Of a stretch of DNA of 5,242 bases, positions 4,974-5,242 are shown piece after piece. Position 1 is the stretch's first letter. Each line of letters starts with the position of its first letter. The stretch is from Anaerolineales bacterium (GTDB taxonomy: Bacteria; Chloroflexota; Anaerolineae; Anaerolineales; DRMV01). The stretch covers positions 1 to 5,242 of the forward strand of contig JALXBY010000221.1 in NCBI GenBank assembly GCA_026991215.1, read 5' to 3'. The position numbers and the translations under genes were made by a program. The notes below the pieces were generated by a model that made no database searches, had not been told where the DNA came from, and was given only the letters and a program-made list of their open reading frames with translations.

Positions 4974-5242
4974 ATGGGACGTCCCTTCTGGCCTTACCTG
5001 ACGCAGGTCGCGGATTTCGGCCCACAGCCGTGGCTCCCGCCTGAGGACTGGCGGCAGATGCTCCAGTTCCTCTACATGAAGTACCAGTACCTGGAGACCA
5101 TCCCCGATACGCCCACCCGCCGGGACGGGACCATGGTCCTGTCCGTGCTCCCCATCCGCAACCTGGTGATTTTCCCCGGTATGGTCGTCCCCCTGCATGT
5201 GGGCCGGGATTTCTCCCGGGCCGCGCTGGAAGAGGCGTTCAG
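4974..5242 (+). CDS. lon: ATP-dependent Lon protease, N-terminal part (cut at window end)
   Basis: Lon is a cytoplasmic AAA+ serine protease that degrades misfolded and regulatory proteins. Only 89 residues are visible. Residues 59-88, from LPIRNLVIFPGMVVPLHVGR onward, are the characteristic start of the Lon substrate-binding (LAN) domain. The AAA+ module and the Ser-Lys catalytic pair would lie beyond the window. Before this domain are about 50 extra residues rich in Trp, Tyr and Pro (WPYLTQV, QPWLPPEDW, FLYMKYQYLE) that ordinary bacterial Lon, which begins some 5-15 residues before the LP motif, lacks. The start at 4974 has GAGGTG 7 nt upstream. A shorter start at Met54 (ATG 5133) would give normal Lon length but has only a weak purine-rich GGGACGGG in front. 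A stand-alone LON-domain protein cannot be excluded without the rest of the gene. Confidence 0.85.
   Translation, partial: MGRPFWPYLTQVADFGPQPWLPPEDWRQMLQFLYMKYQYLETIPDTPTRRDGTMVLSVLPIRNLVIFPGMVVPLHVGRDFSRAALEEAF

Noticed and set aside
4869..5198. - strand open frame of 109 codons opposite lon
   Set aside because: It is antisense to the lon N-terminus, which carries recognisable Lon sequence on the + strand.

Overview
This window is GC-rich bacterial DNA holding ordinary housekeeping and accessory genes. Gene starts have strong Shine-Dalgarno sites (AAGGAG, GGGAGG, AGGAG, AAAGGAGG). The two tRNA genes do not encode their 3' CCA. Gene content and protein style recall Chloroflexota (Anaerolineae- or Thermoflexia-like), but that placement is an impression and a high-GC Firmicute is not excluded. 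The first 47 bases form a perfect 20+20 inverted repeat beginning exactly at base 1, which looks like a fold-back artefact at a contig end.

Layout, left to right. (1) On the + strand, the 3' part of an ABC-transporter ATPase gene of the sugar/nucleoside type, cut at the window's left edge. (2) On the - strand, converging with it, four co-directional genes. In transcription order from right to left they are: a small uncharacterised four-helix membrane protein, the molybdenum-cofactor guanylyltransferase MobA, a class-V PLP aminotransferase (alanine-glyoxylate type), and a TRAM-domain 4Fe-4S RNA m5U methyltransferase of the RlmD/RumA family. Gaps are 79, 32 and 57 nt, so they could form one transcript from a promoter near 4505, but the products share no obvious pathway. 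(3) A divergent control region of about 170 bp. (4) On the + strand, a tandem tRNA-Lys(UUU)/tRNA-Pro(CGG) unit only 5 nt apart, with a textbook sigma-70 promoter and an intrinsic terminator. (5) The promoter, structured leader and N-terminal part of lon, cut at the right edge.

I found no novel defence system, mobile element or CRISPR array. The points most worth a second look are the folded lon leader (a 13-bp stem beginning almost at the inferred transcription start, then a small hairpin covering the lon Shine-Dalgarno site), the roughly 50-residue N-terminal extension of Lon, the uncharacterised membrane protein ahead of mobA, and the suspicious inverted repeat at base 1. Many long open frames opposite the real genes, and two opposite the tRNAs, are spurious consequences of high GC content.
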